64,000 nucleotides of DNA, taken from contig NZ_MQVV01000017.1 of assembly GCF_002954355.1 (NCBI RefSeq), positions 186,001 to 250,000 on the forward strand, read 5' to 3'. The translations under genes and the position numbers were made by a program. This document shows, in pieces, positions 63,561 to 64,000 of the stretch. Source of the DNA: Nonlabens tegetincola (GTDB taxonomy: Bacteria > Bacteroidota > Bacteroidia > Flavobacteriales > Flavobacteriaceae). The notes under the pieces are model-generated. The model saw only the letters and a list, made by a program, of their open reading frames with translations, searched no databases and had not been told where the DNA came from. Each line of letters begins with the position of its first letter. Positions within the stretch are counted from its first letter, which is position 1.

Positions 63561-64000
63561 TTAAATTGATGGCTTAAATTCAATTTCAAAATCATCTATA
63601 AGCTGTTGAATTCTAGTTTCAATAGCAGTAAAATAGGTACGATCTTTTAATTCTTTAATTTCTTTCCTCTCATCTACAAAACCAGATTGTTTATAAACAT
63701 CAGCGATATGAGGATGAACATAATATTCTCTACATACACTACGCGTGTTACCTAAAGCTTCGGCAGCAGCATCATAGGCTTGCAGTAGATTAGCTTCTCT
63801 ATCTTTTTCAGTATTCAAATCAGGTGATTGTAGTAAAAAAGTATAGAATTCTCTAGTCGCGCCCCATGTTCTAAAATCCTTTGCCGAGAAAATATCTCCT
63901 GCGATGGTATGCAGATAATCGTTGACGTCATGACTTTCAATAGATTGATGGTTCCCGTCATCATCGTAATACTGAAAAAGTTCCCAACCAGGAATTTCCT
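63561..64000 (-). CDS. DNA topoisomerase IB, C-terminal part (cut by window edge)
   Basis: The minus-strand frame is open to the right edge. It reads EIPGWELFQYYDDDGNHQSI and DVNDYLHTIAGDIFSAKDFR then TWGATREF, followed by AEALGNTRSVCREYYVHPHI. These are the hallmarks of poxvirus/eukaryote-type topoisomerase IB: the IPG-ELFQY motif, the AKDFRTW motif and the catalytic Tyr in the Y-V-H-P segment. The C-terminal ~145 residues are in the window. It ends 5 bp from the convergent lipoprotein gene. Confidence 0.88.
   Translation of the reverse strand, partial: EIPGWELFQYYDDDGNHQSIESHDVNDYLHTIAGDIFSAKDFRTWGATREFYTFLLQSPDLNTEKDREANLLQAYDAAAEALGNTRSVCREYYVHPHIADVYKQSGFVDERKEIKELKDRTYFTAIETRIQQLIDDFEIEFKPSI

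Overview
The window looks like chromosome from a marine-type member of the Flavobacteriaceae (Bacteroidota); I cannot fix the genus. The grounds are low GC content, TAnnTTTG -7 promoter boxes, a secreted protease with a type IX secretion (T9SS) sorting tail, TonB-dependent receptors with an N-terminal CarboxypepD_reg-like domain, SC-type lipoproteins with Asp-rich mature starts, and the small rpmB-rpmG-DUF4295 cluster. No rRNA, tRNA, CRISPR array, insertion sequence or phage gene was seen.

Layout. (1) 1-28.35 kb, all on the minus strand: a surface polysaccharide locus. Read in the direction of transcription it runs from a strong promoter at 28.4 kb through Wza-like and Wzc-like export proteins, the Wzm/Wzt ABC exporter, about a dozen glycosyltransferases, an NAD-dependent epimerase, methyl- and O-acyl-transfer genes (two MBOAT proteins and three SGNH-like partners), and a nonulosonic (sialic-type) acid pathway (NeuB and a NeuA-phosphatase fusion), to a glycosyltransferase cut by the left edge. 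Most junctions overlap (ATGA, TAATG, TGATG). Five genes between 4.6 and 19.4 kb carry single-base frameshifts, all at A/T homopolymers. A mechanosensitive channel gene sits between neuA and neuB. (2) 28.6-36.3 kb: housekeeping genes (ABC-F ATPase, methyltransferase, LolD-like ATPase, L28/L33/DUF4295, and guaB-FAH-cinA). (3) 36.7-42.9 kb: a four-gene, probably iron-related unit: DUF4856 lipoprotein, imelysin lipoprotein, a vitamin K-dependent gamma-carboxylase-like membrane protein that keeps both catalytic residues I can align, and a FecA-like TonB receptor. A 31-bp dyad lies over its promoter. (4) 44-48.9 kb: a giant T9SS-secreted subtilisin-like protease. (5) 49-53 kb: a light/DNA-repair block (flavin reductase, DUF2256, CRY-DASH, FeS-type photolyase). 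(6) 53.4-57 kb: a candidate zinc-type TonB receptor unit bounded by terminators. (7) 57-64 kb: beta-propeller lipoprotein, putative porin, rnhB, a large lipoprotein, and a topoisomerase IB cut by the right edge.

A 14-bp palindrome, GCTTTCGCGAAAGC, recurs 11 times perfectly and twice with one mismatch. Every copy is inside a gene, never two in one gene, at about 5-kb spacing, and it is read in all three phases. This is the most striking non-gene signal. The other leading candidates for undescribed biology are the gamma-carboxylase-like enzyme embedded in an iron-uptake operon and the cluster of homopolymer frameshifts restricted to the polysaccharide locus.
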